A stretch of DNA of 32,057 nucleotides from Candidatus Berkelbacteria bacterium (GCA_024654065.1 JANLIQ010000047.1:1-32057), one strand, 5' to 3'. Numbered from the stretch's first letter, positions 7,064-16,029 are shown. Translations and numbers: made by a program. Notes: a model not told the origin generated them from the sequence alone.

Positions 7064-8389
7064 CTATCTGGACCGGGCTAATTTATAGAAGCCTAGTCCC
7101 AGTACAAACAGACCGGCGACTAGCGCCAAAATTAGATTAATAGTTTTTTGGTCTAGACTCAGGCCAAGAAGAGGCTGGTTCGTACTAACCTCGGCTGTAT
7201 CTAGACTTGGGTCAAAAATAACATCCGCTGTATTGTACTTTTGACCGTTAGATAGCAAGGCATAGTGAACCGTCTGCTTTTTGGCGTCAAGCGAGCTAAG
7301 TGCCGCCTGGTACAGACCGGCAACTTCACTAAATTCTGTTGCAGAAGATTCTTCGGTATCAGACTGTAGTGAGGGTTCGAGACCACCAATAACTTTACTT
7401 TCTTTGTCGTAGAAAACGGCGTAAGCCATCGTGTTAGTAGCCGAGCGGGCTGGAAAGACCGTTAGCTGAGCTCTTTCTATGATATTGGTTGAACTCATAA
7501 CTGGTAGCTCAAAACTTTTTATTTGTCCTAATACACGATTAGTTGCATTCTCGTCTTCCGCTACCACTTGATAGTAATACCTCGTACCTGCTTCTAACCC
7601 AGCTATCCTAATGGCCGCCTGATCGGTTCGGGTTGAGTAGTCTGCTCGATTACCAAGTGAGGCAGTTTGACCGAAAGCAACCGAAACTCTGGAAGGATGT
7701 TCAAGACGAACCAAAAGCATTGCTGAGTTAGGCGTTAAAATTTGTGAGGTAGATATAATACGCTGGCTAGAGAAAACTAGATCGTCTTGAGAAGTTACTC
7801 CTTCGACTTTTAATGAATTGCCACTTGGTGTAGGAGTGGCTGTGTTCGAAACGCGAACTTGGGTATCTACAACCGACTCAACGATATTTTCAACGCCTTT
7901 AGCGCCTGTGGTATTAGTTACGGCAAGTAATGTATTGACGGGTGTAAGCGAGAGATTAGTTGCCCCCTCGACCAAGCTCGTAATAGTTAGACGAACCAAT
8001 TCCATTCCCGTTGCAGCCTTGCTTATTTGAGTCTTGTTTTCCAGAGGCACTAGTACGAGTAGCAGCTTCCCATTATCTACTCTAGAAAGAACTTGCTTCC
8101 ATAATGCTGCTGGTTTAGTGTCGGTTGGTTTAAGAATTTTAGGATCAAAGTTAAGCTCAATTTGGACACCGGTAATATCGGCGGGAGCAGATAGATCAGC
8201 AAGGATATCTACATTGAAAGCTGTTTCTGGTTTGGCGTTAATAGTGGGTTGACTAAAGTATACCGTAGCCGTTGAAGAAGCCGCTTTAAAAACTATCCTG
8301 CTTAGTACTACCGAACCGACGATAAGGACTAATGTTACTACACTAACTAGAACAAAAGCTGTTCTGGTTGAAATCAAATTATGTCTCAT
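7064..8389 (-). CDS. membrane-anchored cohesin-domain surface protein
   Basis: A 441-residue protein: N-terminal hydrophobic segment (about 11-33), a cohesin-like beta domain (about 40-175; ATVYFSQPTINAKPETAFNVDILAD, then VQIELNFDPKILKP), a fibronectin-III-like domain (about 215-295, with AGLEAGTRYYYQVVAED) and a C-terminal membrane helix plus basic tail (about 418-441). The first domain has the sequence features of type I cohesins: the bounded-variable N-terminal strand and the hydrophobic-E-L-x-(F/Y)-D-P-x-x-L motif. The upstream gene, overlapping by 4 bases, encodes a dockerin, so the products probably bind each other. It resembles a non-cellulosomal scaffold, since no glycoside hydrolase is encoded nearby. 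Confidence 0.8.
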   Translation of the reverse strand: MRHNLISTRTAFVLVSVVTLVLIVGSVVLSRIVFKAASSTATVYFSQPTINAKPETAFNVDILADLSAPADITGVQIELNFDPKILKPTDTKPAALWKQVLSRVDNGKLLLVLVPLENKTQISKAATGMELVRLTITSLVEGATNLSLTPVNTLLAVTNTTGAKGVENIVESVVDTQVRVSNTATPTPSGNSLKVEGVTSQDDLVFSSQRIISTSQILTPNSAMLLVRLEHPSRVSVAFGQTASLGNRADYSTRTDQAAIRIAGLEAGTRYYYQVVAEDENATNRVLGQIKSFELPVMSSTNIIERAQLTVFPARSATNTMAYAVFYDKESKVIGGLEPSLQSDTEESSATEFSEVAGLYQAALSSLDAKKQTVHYALLSNGQKYNTADVIFDPSLDTAEVSTNQPLLGLSLDQKTINLILALVAGLFVLGLGFYKLARSR

Positions 8390-8949
8390 AACTTGCTCCA
8401 GTTTTTTCCGTCGGGTCGGACTGCACCAGCTCGATAGTTGACTCTCGTCAAGCTCAAGTCTAATACACTAACTTTCTTATCTCGGTCTATATCGTTTGCA
8501 GTAATTTGAATTGGGTCGATACCAAAAAGAGCATTTGCAACAAGGGTTTCATCGATTGAGTCTATTACATTATCCCCGTTAACGTCCCCTAAGCTAGGAG
8601 CGTATTGGTAGCGTCCCTTAACAGAGTCGATCTGTAACCTAAAGGCTAGGGCATTGGGTAATTTAACAAATAGCTGTCGTGGTTCACTAGCAAGCTCTAA
8701 AATTTCTTTTAATACTACGTAGCGACACTCATCTACGACCAGCTGTTTATCAAATAAAGCTTTTTCGGAGGTCTTAGTATTTGGTTCGAAAATAGCAACC
8801 TGGGCCTGTAGGGGACAGTATTGGTCAGGAAGGTTGGTTAGCTCAATAACGCCCTGGCGCTGTTGGGACGTGGATGGTCTCAACATAATATACGCTGCGA
8901 ACATTAACGCGACCACAACCAGGGCAATAATATATTTAAAACGCACCAT
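8386..8949 (-). CDS. membrane-anchored dockerin type I protein
   Basis: A 187-residue protein from the chosen ATG. After a membrane anchor (about residues 4-22) there is a region I do not recognise, then a complete C-terminal dockerin. The two calcium loops are DVNGDNVIDSID and DIDRDKKVSVLD, spaced as in the duplicated F-hand of type I dockerins. A GTG at 8967 would add six residues; I chose the ATG because TAATCT lies 8 bases upstream of it. The gene overlaps the cohesin gene by 4 bases (ATGA), which predicts translational coupling and a matched pair. Confidence 0.82.
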   Translation of the reverse strand: MVRFKYIIALVVVALMFAAYIMLRPSTSQQRQGVIELTNLPDQYCPLQAQVAIFEPNTKTSEKALFDKQLVVDECRYVVLKEILELASEPRQLFVKLPNALAFRLQIDSVKGRYQYAPSLGDVNGDNVIDSIDETLVANALFGIDPIQITANDIDRDKKVSVLDLSLTRVNYRAGAVRPDGKNWSKL

Positions 8950-8984
8950 CAGATTCCAGATTACCACTTATAGGCCTTCTGTTC

Positions 8985-9245
8985 CTAGTTGTTTGGTAGA
9001 TTATGGAAACGAATTTTTATCGACGCAAACCAGATAACTAAAAATATCCCAACTAGTACCGAGTTGACGACAACAAAATCTTTCATAGACCAGTTGGCCT
9101 GACATGGATTAGACAGGCACTCTGCTAAGGCCTGGGCACTTAAACTGAACTGACGAGCATAAAATACAACCAGCACTAGATTGGCAAGGAGAATGATAGC
9201 AACCGAAATCGTGAGATAGCTAACAGCAAAACGTCGCATCTTCAT
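8985..9245 (-). CDS. two-TM small membrane protein, function unknown
   Basis: An 86-residue protein with membrane helices at about 8-29 and 57-75, separated by a short loop holding two cysteines (ECLSNPC) that could form a disulfide on the outer face. I do not recognise the family. It is the first gene of the minus-strand envelope cluster. TATGCT lies 5 bases before the ATG, and the divergent DUF2207 gene starts 48 bases away. Confidence 0.65.
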   Translation of the reverse strand: MKMRRFAVSYLTISVAIILLANLVLVVFYARQFSLSAQALAECLSNPCQANWSMKDFVVVNSVLVGIFLVIWFASIKIRFHNLPNN

Positions 9246-9293
9246 TAAATAGCATACACCGCTTTTAGGACACGGTAAGATATATTAAGGAAG

Positions 9294-10898
9294 ATGAGAT
9301 TAATTCATGCTTTAGTAGGGACAGCGGTGCTAGCTGGAATGCTCTTGATTGCTCCTGGAGCTAGGGCTACCGTTGGCGTCAATAGCTTAAAGATTGATGC
9401 TAATCTTGGGTTAAATGGCTCCGTTACGGTTAAGGAAGAGATTGTATTGGCCGGATCAAGCGTCTTGGATTGGCAAGTATTTTCTAATCTACGTGGTCTA
9501 GTAGTTAGCGCCAATGGGGAGAGAGTTCCAAACAGTCAGCTTCGCTTTGCTAAGAAAGGTACTTCAACCAGATTGGTTTCTAATAGTCTAGCCTCAACCA
9601 AGTGGGAGTTAAGTTACAAGACAACGGGGACCTTAATTCGTCATAACGATCGCGATCAGTTCTTCTTTAAAGTTTTCCAGGAACCGGGCGTAACAATAAA
9701 CGAGATTCAATTAACATTCAGCCTGCCCGAAAGCTCAACGCAAACTGAAACTCAGACCTTAAGTGGCAATGTTTATGCTATTGGGGGTGTAATTGGTGCC
9801 AGTAGCGAATTAACCGGTTCTAGAACCATAACCTATAACGCAGACTACGCTGGTCCAAAAGGTCTAATGACAATTAGTGCTAGTTGGCCTAAATCTATTC
9901 TCCAACTAAACAGGGTACAGGAAGCAAAACTCGCACTTTTAAATTTAGACAGTTTACCTTGGATAATTCTTGGTGTCTCTCTACCAATGGCGGCTCTGTT
10001 TGTCTTACTCTTTTTGAGTATCCGCCAAAAGCGCCAAGACAGGGTCAAGCTTGGTCCAATGGTTAGTCAGCTGCCAAGCGAACTCTCCCCGATGATTGTT
10101 GGAGTTTTAGTTAACAAGAAAATATATCCAGAAGAGATCGTGGCACTACTGGTAGATCTTTGTTACCGCGGTTACCTAGTAATAATAAAAAACGGTCCTG
10201 ATTACTTCTTTGGTAAAAGAAAACCACCAGATCAGCACCTCCAACTCTGGGAAAAAAACATCTTAGAACAAGTATTACCGAAGTTGGAAACAAAAATTTC
10301 TAATGCAGATATCCTTAAATCCCATAAACAAGTTCTTTTTAGCCCAATGGTTCATGATGCTTTTAACGAGATTTACGAAATAATCACCCAACATCAGTAT
10401 TTCGTTGAGAATCCCCATCTAACAAGAATCCGTTACAAATTAATTGCCTTATGTTTTTACTTTGCTAGCGTTGTGGGATTAGTCTGGACAGCCGTGAGTG
10501 ACATTACTCCCTACCTCTTAATTCCATTAATTGGAACTATTATTCTTTCCTGGTTAATTCTTCGTTTAACGGCAAATCTAACCAGCTACACCGCTACCGG
10601 ACTTGCGCAACGATCAGCGTGGTTATCTTTTAGTCAGTTTTTGAGTGACCCGAATCCAATAGATCCAGCTATGGCTCGTAACCAAACTTTTGAAAAATAT
10701 TTAGCTTATGCGATTGCGCTAGACAAAACTGCCCAGTGGACATATCGTTTTGAACAATCTTCCAGTACTATCGTCAAACCAGACTGGCTAGTTGCTTACC
10801 AAGAATTAGATGCCGGTGCCTTGGGCGGAGAATTGGTTGAGTTTGTAAGTAAGACCTCAAAACTGCTAACGACGTTACGTGGACCGCTGGTAAACTAG
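9294..10898 (+). CDS. DUF2207 predicted membrane protein
   Basis: A 534-residue protein with a signal peptide (about 1-26, ending ARA), an exported beta-rich DUF2207 domain (about 28-200), a first membrane helix (about 221-243), a cytoplasmic segment, and two further helices (about 381-400 and 404-425). DUF2207 proteins have this order, and their role is unknown. TATATT ends 7 bases before the ATG. No partner gene follows in the same direction within the next 190 bases. Confidence 0.85.
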   Translation: MRLIHALVGTAVLAGMLLIAPGARATVGVNSLKIDANLGLNGSVTVKEEIVLAGSSVLDWQVFSNLRGLVVSANGERVPNSQLRFAKKGTSTRLVSNSLASTKWELSYKTTGTLIRHNDRDQFFFKVFQEPGVTINEIQLTFSLPESSTQTETQTLSGNVYAIGGVIGASSELTGSRTITYNADYAGPKGLMTISASWPKSILQLNRVQEAKLALLNLDSLPWIILGVSLPMAALFVLLFLSIRQKRQDRVKLGPMVSQLPSELSPMIVGVLVNKKIYPEEIVALLVDLCYRGYLVIIKNGPDYFFGKRKPPDQHLQLWEKNILEQVLPKLETKISNADILKSHKQVLFSPMVHDAFNEIYEIITQHQYFVENPHLTRIRYKLIALCFYFASVVGLVWTAVSDITPYLLIPLIGTIILSWLILRLTANLTSYTATGLAQRSAWLSFSQFLSDPNPIDPAMARNQTFEKYLAYAIALDKTAQWTYRFEQSSSTIVKPDWLVAYQELDAGALGGELVEFVSKTSKLLTTLRGPLVN

Positions 10899-10961
10899 CT
10901 GCTGTAAGTTTCAGGAACTATCCCGCCAAAATTACAATTACAGTTTCTAAGTCCCACCTCA

Positions 10962-10985
10962 TCTAATGTGGTATACCATATTAGA
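10962..10985. repeat. 24-bp near-perfect palindrome
   Basis: The two 12-base halves, starting TCTAAT and ending ATTAGA with GGTATACC at the centre, are reverse complements with one mismatch pair. It lies in the noncoding gap after the DUF2207 gene and about 105 bases before the foreign-looking PEP-CTERM gene. Its size and symmetry suit a dimeric regulator's operator or a boundary of transferred DNA. It has no U-tract, so it is not an obvious terminator. The rest of 10899-11090 shows only a TACAAT at 11050-11055, a possible -10 for the next gene. Confidence 0.5.
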
Positions 10986-11090
10986 AAAGTATGTCTCCCG
11001 TATATTGTAAATGTGCGCTGTGAGACTAGATTTTTGACTAACTTTTCGATACAATTTGGCGGCTGGAATCATTTCGGCAGGAGGATGTCT

Positions 11091-11663
11091 GTGCTCAAGC
11101 TCTTTTGCACCGCTCTCTACTTGCTGTGCGTCGGCATTGCCAATGCACAGCTCGTCAACACGATCACCTTTGATGACCTTAGCGAAGGTCAACACGTGGA
11201 ATCGAACCACTACCTTGCCCAAGGTGTGGTGCTATCTTCACAGCCGACCGGTTACCTCTACGGCTCTGGGTCGCATCAGAGTACGGGACAAGCCCTATGG
11301 GTGAATGGGAATGGCGTCGATAGGAAAGAAGTTTCCATCACCTTTTTCCTTCCCGGAACTTCAAGCATGGGGACTATCGACGAGTTCTATACGTTAGTAC
11401 GCGCACCAGGTTCCTGGACCGTTGAATATTGGGGTCCATTCGGAGAGTTCTTTGGAAGATACGCAAGCAACGATCTTGGCGTCGGGACGACCTTTGCCCA
11501 AGGAATGCATCCGCATCGATTGCTGTTCTACGGAGAGATTCCATGGTCAGAGATCTCGATCGACGACTTTCAATTCAGCGACATAGCCCCCGTTCCCGAA
11601 CCGGCAACGATCGGGCTGATTGGGTCAGCCTTGGTACTCGCTGCCCGGCGTCGACGACGCTGA
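11091..11663 (+). CDS. secreted PEP-CTERM protein, probably acquired
   Basis: A 190-residue protein from GTG at 11091. It has a signal peptide (residues 1-19, cleavage likely after ANA), a beta-rich body of unknown function and a C-terminal PEP-CTERM signal: PEP at about 169-171, a hydrophobic helix and a terminal run of arginines. PEP-CTERM signals are cut and sorted by exosortase (EpsH family) in Gram-negative-type bacteria, and no exosortase is encoded here. An AGGAGG lies 6 bases before the GTG, whereas a start at the ATG at 11085 would touch it. The strong Shine-Dalgarno, higher G+C and dedicated terminator all differ from the neighbours, which indicates transfer. Confidence 0.8.
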   Translation: MLKLFCTALYLLCVGIANAQLVNTITFDDLSEGQHVESNHYLAQGVVLSSQPTGYLYGSGSHQSTGQALWVNGNGVDRKEVSITFFLPGTSSMGTIDEFYTLVRAPGSWTVEYWGPFGEFFGRYASNDLGVGTTFAQGMHPHRLLFYGEIPWSEISIDDFQFSDIAPVPEPATIGLIGSALVLAARRRRR

Positions 11664-11684
11664 AACCGTTTCCGGCACGAGCTC

Positions 11685-11715
11685 GCGGTGGGGGATTCCC
11701 CCGCCGCATTTTTTA
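11685..11715 (+). terminator. Rho-independent terminator of the PEP-CTERM gene
   Basis: GCGG-GGGGG pairs with CCCCC-CCGC around an ATT loop (with one T/G mismatch), followed by a run of T. It begins 21 bases after the stop codon. It is far more G+C-rich than the other hairpins in the window. Confidence 0.85.
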
Positions 11716-11780
11716 TAAAAATATATGCAAAATTTTCCTAATGAAATTGTTTTGAATCAAGTAATTTTTCGCTCTAGACA

Positions 11781-11867
11781 TTGACAAATCAAGGTCAGTT
11801 TAGTACTCTTAAGTTAAGAAAATCCCCTGCCGGAGATTTACAAGTCTCCAATCGGTGGGGATTTTTG
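11781..11867 (+). ncRNA. candidate small hairpin RNA with its own promoter
   Basis: TTGACA at 11781-11786, a 17-base spacer and TACTCT at 11804-11809 form a near-consensus promoter. Counting 7 bases on puts the start near 11817, and a long hairpin begins at 11819 (AAAATCCCC pairing with GGGGATTTT at 11857-11865, inner stem GGAGA/TCTCC). Transcription would give an RNA of about 50 nt that is almost entirely this hairpin and ends at its own T run. No plus-strand gene follows. The hairpin could instead serve only as the terminator of the minus-strand gene ending at 11868, with a fortuitous promoter. Confidence 0.4.
11819..11866 (-). terminator. bidirectional terminator hairpin
   Basis: The A/T-flanked hairpin described above starts two bases after the stop codon of the minus-strand gene at 11868. 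Its A run on one side and T run on the other let it work in both directions. Confidence 0.7.
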
Positions 11868-12275
11868 TTACTCTGGCGGAAAAACAGAAATGAGGTGTTT
11901 CTCTTTTGCTTTTAAATCCTCTCGAATCTGAACATGGAACAACTCACCGTTCGGGCTTTTTCCGGAAAAGCGATAGAGCATCTCGCCACTTTCCTTACGG
12001 CTCGTTGGTCTGACCGTACTTAGTTGAACCAGTTCTAAGGCGCATCTATAATATTTCAGTCGTCGTTTGCGATCGCCGAAGTTTTTCTTTTCAAGGTGTT
12101 GCCAGAACTGGGTCAGGAAAATCTTTTCTTTATTGAAGTAGTTAGATCGAACATATGGCCTTCTTTTAGTTTTTTTCTCGATGTCGTGAAACACCCTTCG
12201 AGCAATTGGCGCAACATCAGAATATCTACGACCATAAATAGGCTTTGCTTTGCACTGATATGTGCTATCTGACAT
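11868..12275 (-). CDS. basic protein of unknown function
   Basis: A 135-residue, strongly basic protein (many Lys, Arg and Tyr) that I cannot assign. The C-terminal third (LYRFSGKSPNGELFHVQIREDLKAKEKHLISVFP) has a strand-turn-strand look shared by some phage-associated BECR-fold nuclease domains, but that is only a resemblance. The ATG follows the lepB stop with no gap, so it belongs to the ftsH-lepB transcript, and a terminator lies just after it. No membrane segment or signal peptide is present. Confidence 0.65.
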   Translation of the reverse strand: MSDSTYQCKAKPIYGRRYSDVAPIARRVFHDIEKKTKRRPYVRSNYFNKEKIFLTQFWQHLEKKNFGDRKRRLKYYRCALELVQLSTVRPTSRKESGEMLYRFSGKSPNGELFHVQIREDLKAKEKHLISVFPPE

Positions 12276-12827
12276 TTAATGTGGCCGTTTTTGGGCTGCT
12301 TGGGCTTTGAGCTGGAAAATTTCTGAACCAATCTTACCGATTAGAAAGCTTTTTGGTACTGGTCCCCAGGCTCGGGAATCTGAGCTAGCAATACGGTTAT
12401 CTCCAAAAACAAAGTATTCATCAGTTTGGAGAGTTCGTGTTAGCTCACTTGAGGTTGTAACTTCGTTAGGGATGTAACTCTCTTCTAGGTGAGCTCCGTT
12501 TATAAAAACCTTACCATCACTAACTTGAATAGTTTCTCCCGGTAATCCTACGATTCTTTTTATAAAACGTTTTTCTGTTTCACCTGGCCAATACATGGCG
12601 ACTACATCACCACGAGCTGGGGGAGTATAGCGATAAGCAATTTTATTAATTATTAGTACTTCGCCATCAGTAAAATTAGGTAGCATACTCTTTCCCCTAA
12701 CTACCAAAACAGTAAAGAAGAAATAATGCGTCAGTAATCCCAGGATCAACAAAACAGTAGCGATTTTTGAAAAATCGTATACCCATCCCGTTACCCAAAA
12801 CAGTTTTTCAATTTTTTTAGGCGGCAT
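12276..12827 (-). CDS. lepB: signal peptidase I
   Basis: A 183-residue type I signal peptidase with an N-terminal membrane helix (about 21-43). The catalytic serine is Ser47 in RGKSMLPNF and the general-base lysine is Lys90 in RFIKRIVGLPGE. Box E is FGDNRIASSDSRAWGPVP (about 141-158). It releases exported proteins from the membrane, which this window needs for several signal-peptide proteins. Its start overlaps the end of ftsH by 11 bases, so the two are co-transcribed. Confidence 0.95.
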   Translation of the reverse strand: MPPKKIEKLFWVTGWVYDFSKIATVLLILGLLTHYFFFTVLVVRGKSMLPNFTDGEVLIINKIAYRYTPPARGDVVAMYWPGETEKRFIKRIVGLPGETIQVSDGKVFINGAHLEESYIPNEVTTSSELTRTLQTDEYFVFGDNRIASSDSRAWGPVPKSFLIGKIGSEIFQLKAQAAQKRPH

Positions 12828-15800
12828 GCTTTGCTACTTTTAGTGTAGCAAAGACTGAGCGAAGATCTTCGTCTTCGAGAGTTTCTTTTTCCAATAACTC
12901 ATGTGCCATATGGTGAAGAACTTTGATTTCTTTCTTTAATAAGGCAACTGCCGTCTTCCATCCATTATCAATTAAACGACTAATTTCCTCATCGATTTTA
13001 GCTGCAACTTTTTCTGAATGAACTCGGTGCATACCCATTTCACGTCCCAAGAAAACCATCTCTTCACGTTCACCGAGCTTAACTGGTCCTAACTCACTCA
13101 TGCCATAAACCATAACCATGTTACGGGCGATCTCGGTCGCTCGCTCTAAGTCATTCGAAGCACCCGTCGTAACCTCCTTGAAGATCAGTTCTTCGGCTGC
13201 CCGGCCTCCGAGCAAACGAGCAAGCTCGTGCTCAAACTGGCTTTTTGGAATTAGTTTATTATCTTCTTTCGGTAAACTTAAGGTGAAGCCAAGGGCCATA
13301 CCACGGGAGATTATCGAAACTTTGTGGACTTCATCAGCATCAGCAAGCAGATGCCCAACAATAGCATGCCCAGCTTCATGGTAGGCAACGATTTCTTTTT
13401 CTTTATCTTTCATTAAATGACTGGTCCGTTCCGGACCGAGTAGCACTTTTTCAATAGAATTGCGGAAGTCTTTTTGTTCAAGTTTCTTGCGATTATCGCG
13501 AGCTGCCAAAATGGCTGCTTCATTGGCGACATTTCGTAAATCCGCTCCCGATAAGCCCGGGGTACTCTTAGCCACTTCCTCTAAATTAACATCTTTGCCT
13601 AGTGGCTTATTTTTAGAGTGGATTGCTAAAATCTCGGCCCGTTCTGGACGATCGGGCATATCTAAAACAACCTTGCGATCAAATCTGCCGGGACGAAGCA
13701 GGGCCGGATCCAAGACATCAGCTCTGTTCGTCGCGGCCAGAACTACAACATTTGCCTCGGTATCAAAACCATCCATCTCCACCAAAATTTGATTGAGGGT
13801 TTGTTCGCGTTCGTCGTGCGACCCGCCTAAACCGGTGCCACGCTGGCGACCGACCGCATCAAGTTCGTCGATAAAAATAACGGTTGGGGCAGTCTTTTTG
13901 GCCTTAGTAAATAAATCACGGACTCGGCTATTGTGAAGTAATACTGGCTTTTCTCCTCCGAAGAAGGCCTCGTTGTCAACTCCGCAAAGATCGTAGACAT
14001 AACCGTCGTATGGTTTCTCAACAATCTCTTTAATCGTTGTTTTACGACCGAAATCCGTCTCCAAGTCACCGGTCAGATGGTTGGCTGATTTTCCGATGGT
14101 AATTCGGTAATGCGTAGTGTCCGGGAGCGGAGACTTACTATTTTTTATATACCGGCCACCGTCTTGCTCATATTTGGTAACACTACAAGGCATGCCATGC
14201 ATGTGGAGAAGCCACGACAATTCGCTGATGAGTTGCGTCGAGCAGGAAGTCAACTCTATTAACCCCTTTTTACCTATATGTCCGTCCCCCTCTACAAGTC
14301 CATCGAGATAACTAATGAAATATTCTCTCGGCATGTCCCACATAAACTCTGGGACGTGCTTATTGTGTGCTCCTTCTCCACAGTGACTTGCGAAGAAACG
14401 TGTTAAGGGAACAGAATAAAATTCGATTTGCATCGCATTGTTCTTGGTTGGCGAGAAATGGGGATTAATATTGAATACTCGTCGCATTAAATCTACACAA
14501 TCACGATGGAGTTCTCTTTCATAAATCGCAAAACCAAATTTAACTGCTCTTCCATGATGCCAACCTTCAGCCGCATAATAACCAAGCAGCTTACAAAGAT
14601 CTCTTGTAATAGGAACGGAGTAAGTAAGTGTGTCAGTGGTATTTGCAATAACAGCGGTAACCGGTGAACTAACTGACCTAGTTACCAAGCCTGCTGATTG
14701 AAACGCATGGGCGACAGAACGGGGGACGAAACGATATTCTAACACCCCGTTTTTGACTGGCTCAGATATCCATACCGGCAATCGATTATAAGGAAGTCTT
14801 GTTGGAAACGGATGACTCTTAATTTTGTGGGTCGTGCCTACACCGGGAATAAATAGACTTCGGGTTTTATACGGAAGACTAACAAGCGTATCGCCAACTT
14901 TTAACTCATCAGTCCGTTTGGAAACTATGTAATTTTTTTCGCGAACAAAAACGCTGTGATCGGCCGTAACAGCTATATTACCGCCCGTGAACTTAATCTC
15001 ATATATTTTATTGACTCGGTGGCGATAGACCGCTCCGATTTTCTTCCATGCACTCGATCCGAAGAACTTGTTGCCACGGGCAAAATCGACTCCAATGGTT
15101 TGCGCGCCGACAACTGGAACAGTGAAACCTTCTTGATCGTCTTGGTAAAATTGATCAATAAATTCCCCGATCGGTAGAAGTTTCGTCGAATTCTTGTGCT
15201 TAATAAGGATTTTTGTATCAGGATGAACGCTCGCTCCAACTCCGACGAACATTTCCACAAATTCTGATGCTGATATTGAATAAAACGGTACACCGGCTTC
15301 ACCGGCGACGGCTTTGGCGAGCAAGGTTTTACCGACACCGGCCGGCCCGACCAACAAAACCCCGCGAGGAATTTCAGCGCCAAGAGCTTTGAATTTGGCC
15401 GGATTCTTTAAGAAATCAACGACCTCGACCAATTCTTGTTTAACATGCTTCATGCCGGCGACATCCTTGAAAGTAACACCTTTCTTGCCGTCGTCCAGCC
15501 GAGCCGTGGTTTTACCAAACGACATCGCTTGATTGTTACCCGAGCGAGCTTGGCGGGTCATAAAGTAAAGTAGTCCGCCAATGAGTAGAAACGGTAGGAA
15601 AACAGTTAGTAAGGTCGTCCAGAGGGCACCAGAGTCGGGATTTTTGATATTAACCGTTACTTTATCGCCGGTGATGCCGTAGTCTTTCAATCCTTGACTG
15701 GCTTCTTTGTAGGCAACGAGTTGAATTTTATCTTTGGTAACCGCAGTTATTTTATTACCCTCAACAATTATCTGATCGACGCGTCCATCGCTAACTTCTT

Positions 15801-15936
15801 TGACGATCTGCGAGATGGCAACGTCTTGAGTCGGCTTGGTTTTACCGACACCAAACAAACTCCAGGCAATCGCCATAATAAAAACGATTGTCAGGACTGA
15901 AAACAACTGACGGGAAAATCTGTTTCGTACAGGCAT
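12817..15936 (-). CDS. ftsH: ATP-dependent zinc metalloprotease FtsH, interrupted by an intein
   Basis: 1039 residues, of which 434 are an intein; the spliced protein of 605 residues is normal FtsH size. It has an N-terminal membrane helix, a periplasmic domain, a second helix (about 106-127), an AAA+ module with Walker A GPAGVGKT (197-204) and Walker B IFIDELDA (687-694), and a zinc protease domain with HEAGH (853-857) and a third ligand Asp929 in TTGASNDLE. FtsH degrades membrane and short-lived proteins. The frame extends 12 codons further up, but TAGAAT ends 7 bases before the ATG at 15936. An intact intein is needed for a working protein, because the insertion lies inside the AAA+ core. 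Confidence 0.96.
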   Translation of the reverse strand: MPVRNRFSRQLFSVLTIVFIMAIAWSLFGVGKTKPTQDVAISQIVKEVSDGRVDQIIVEGNKITAVTKDKIQLVAYKEASQGLKDYGITGDKVTVNIKNPDSGALWTTLLTVFLPFLLIGGLLYFMTRQARSGNNQAMSFGKTTARLDDGKKGVTFKDVAGMKHVKQELVEVVDFLKNPAKFKALGAEIPRGVLLVGPAGVGKTLLAKAVAGEAGVPFYSISASEFVEMFVGVGASVHPDTKILIKHKNSTKLLPIGEFIDQFYQDDQEGFTVPVVGAQTIGVDFARGNKFFGSSAWKKIGAVYRHRVNKIYEIKFTGGNIAVTADHSVFVREKNYIVSKRTDELKVGDTLVSLPYKTRSLFIPGVGTTHKIKSHPFPTRLPYNRLPVWISEPVKNGVLEYRFVPRSVAHAFQSAGLVTRSVSSPVTAVIANTTDTLTYSVPITRDLCKLLGYYAAEGWHHGRAVKFGFAIYERELHRDCVDLMRRVFNINPHFSPTKNNAMQIEFYSVPLTRFFASHCGEGAHNKHVPEFMWDMPREYFISYLDGLVEGDGHIGKKGLIELTSCSTQLISELSWLLHMHGMPCSVTKYEQDGGRYIKNSKSPLPDTTHYRITIGKSANHLTGDLETDFGRKTTIKEIVEKPYDGYVYDLCGVDNEAFFGGEKPVLLHNSRVRDLFTKAKKTAPTVIFIDELDAVGRQRGTGLGGSHDEREQTLNQILVEMDGFDTEANVVVLAATNRADVLDPALLRPGRFDRKVVLDMPDRPERAEILAIHSKNKPLGKDVNLEEVAKSTPGLSGADLRNVANEAAILAARDNRKKLEQKDFRNSIEKVLLGPERTSHLMKDKEKEIVAYHEAGHAIVGHLLADADEVHKVSIISRGMALGFTLSLPKEDNKLIPKSQFEHELARLLGGRAAEELIFKEVTTGASNDLERATEIARNMVMVYGMSELGPVKLGEREEMVFLGREMGMHRVHSEKVAAKIDEEISRLIDNGWKTAVALLKKEIKVLHHMAHELLEKETLEDEDLRSVFATLKVAKHAA
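13930..15231 (-). mobile_element. LAGLIDADG intein in FtsH (434 residues)
   Basis: The conserved FtsH sequence FVGVGASRVRDLF is split between GVGA and SRVRDLF. The insert begins with Ser1 (SVHPDTKI, block A), carries block B with VTADHSVF, two LAGLIDADG motifs (LLGYYAAEG at FtsH residues 450-458 and [10 protein letters not shown] at 543-552), block F (YDGYVYDL) and block G ending LLHN, with Ser as the +1 residue. All splicing residues (Ser1, block B His, terminal His-Asn, +1 Ser) are present, as are both homing endonuclease motifs. It should therefore be splicing-competent and still able to home. Confidence 0.95.
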
Positions 15937-16016
15937 ATTCTGAATTCTAGGGTAAAGAACCAGCAAAATCAATGACTTACTCGGTATCTTGGCTAGACTG
16001 GAACAGCAATTTTAGG

Positions 16017-16022
16017 TACAAT
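16017..16022 (+). promoter_or_regulatory. -10 element of the initiator tRNA gene
   Basis: TACAAT at 16017-16022 ends 7 bases before the first nucleotide of the mature tRNA (A at 16030), the same distance as in the leaderless protein genes. The primary transcript may have no 5' leader. Confidence 0.55.
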
Positions 16023-16029
16023 GACCGAC

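Noticed and set aside
10968-11090. Upstream extension of the PEP-CTERM frame
   Set aside because: It begins inside the palindrome, and the signal peptide and Shine-Dalgarno place the start at 11091.
11429-11755. 108-codon frame overlapping the PEP-CTERM gene
   Set aside because: It is an alternative frame of G+C-rich DNA, runs through the terminator and has no recognisable domain.
15937-15972. 12-codon upstream extension of ftsH
   Set aside because: The ATG at 15936 has TAGAAT at the 7-nt spacing, and that element lies within the extension.
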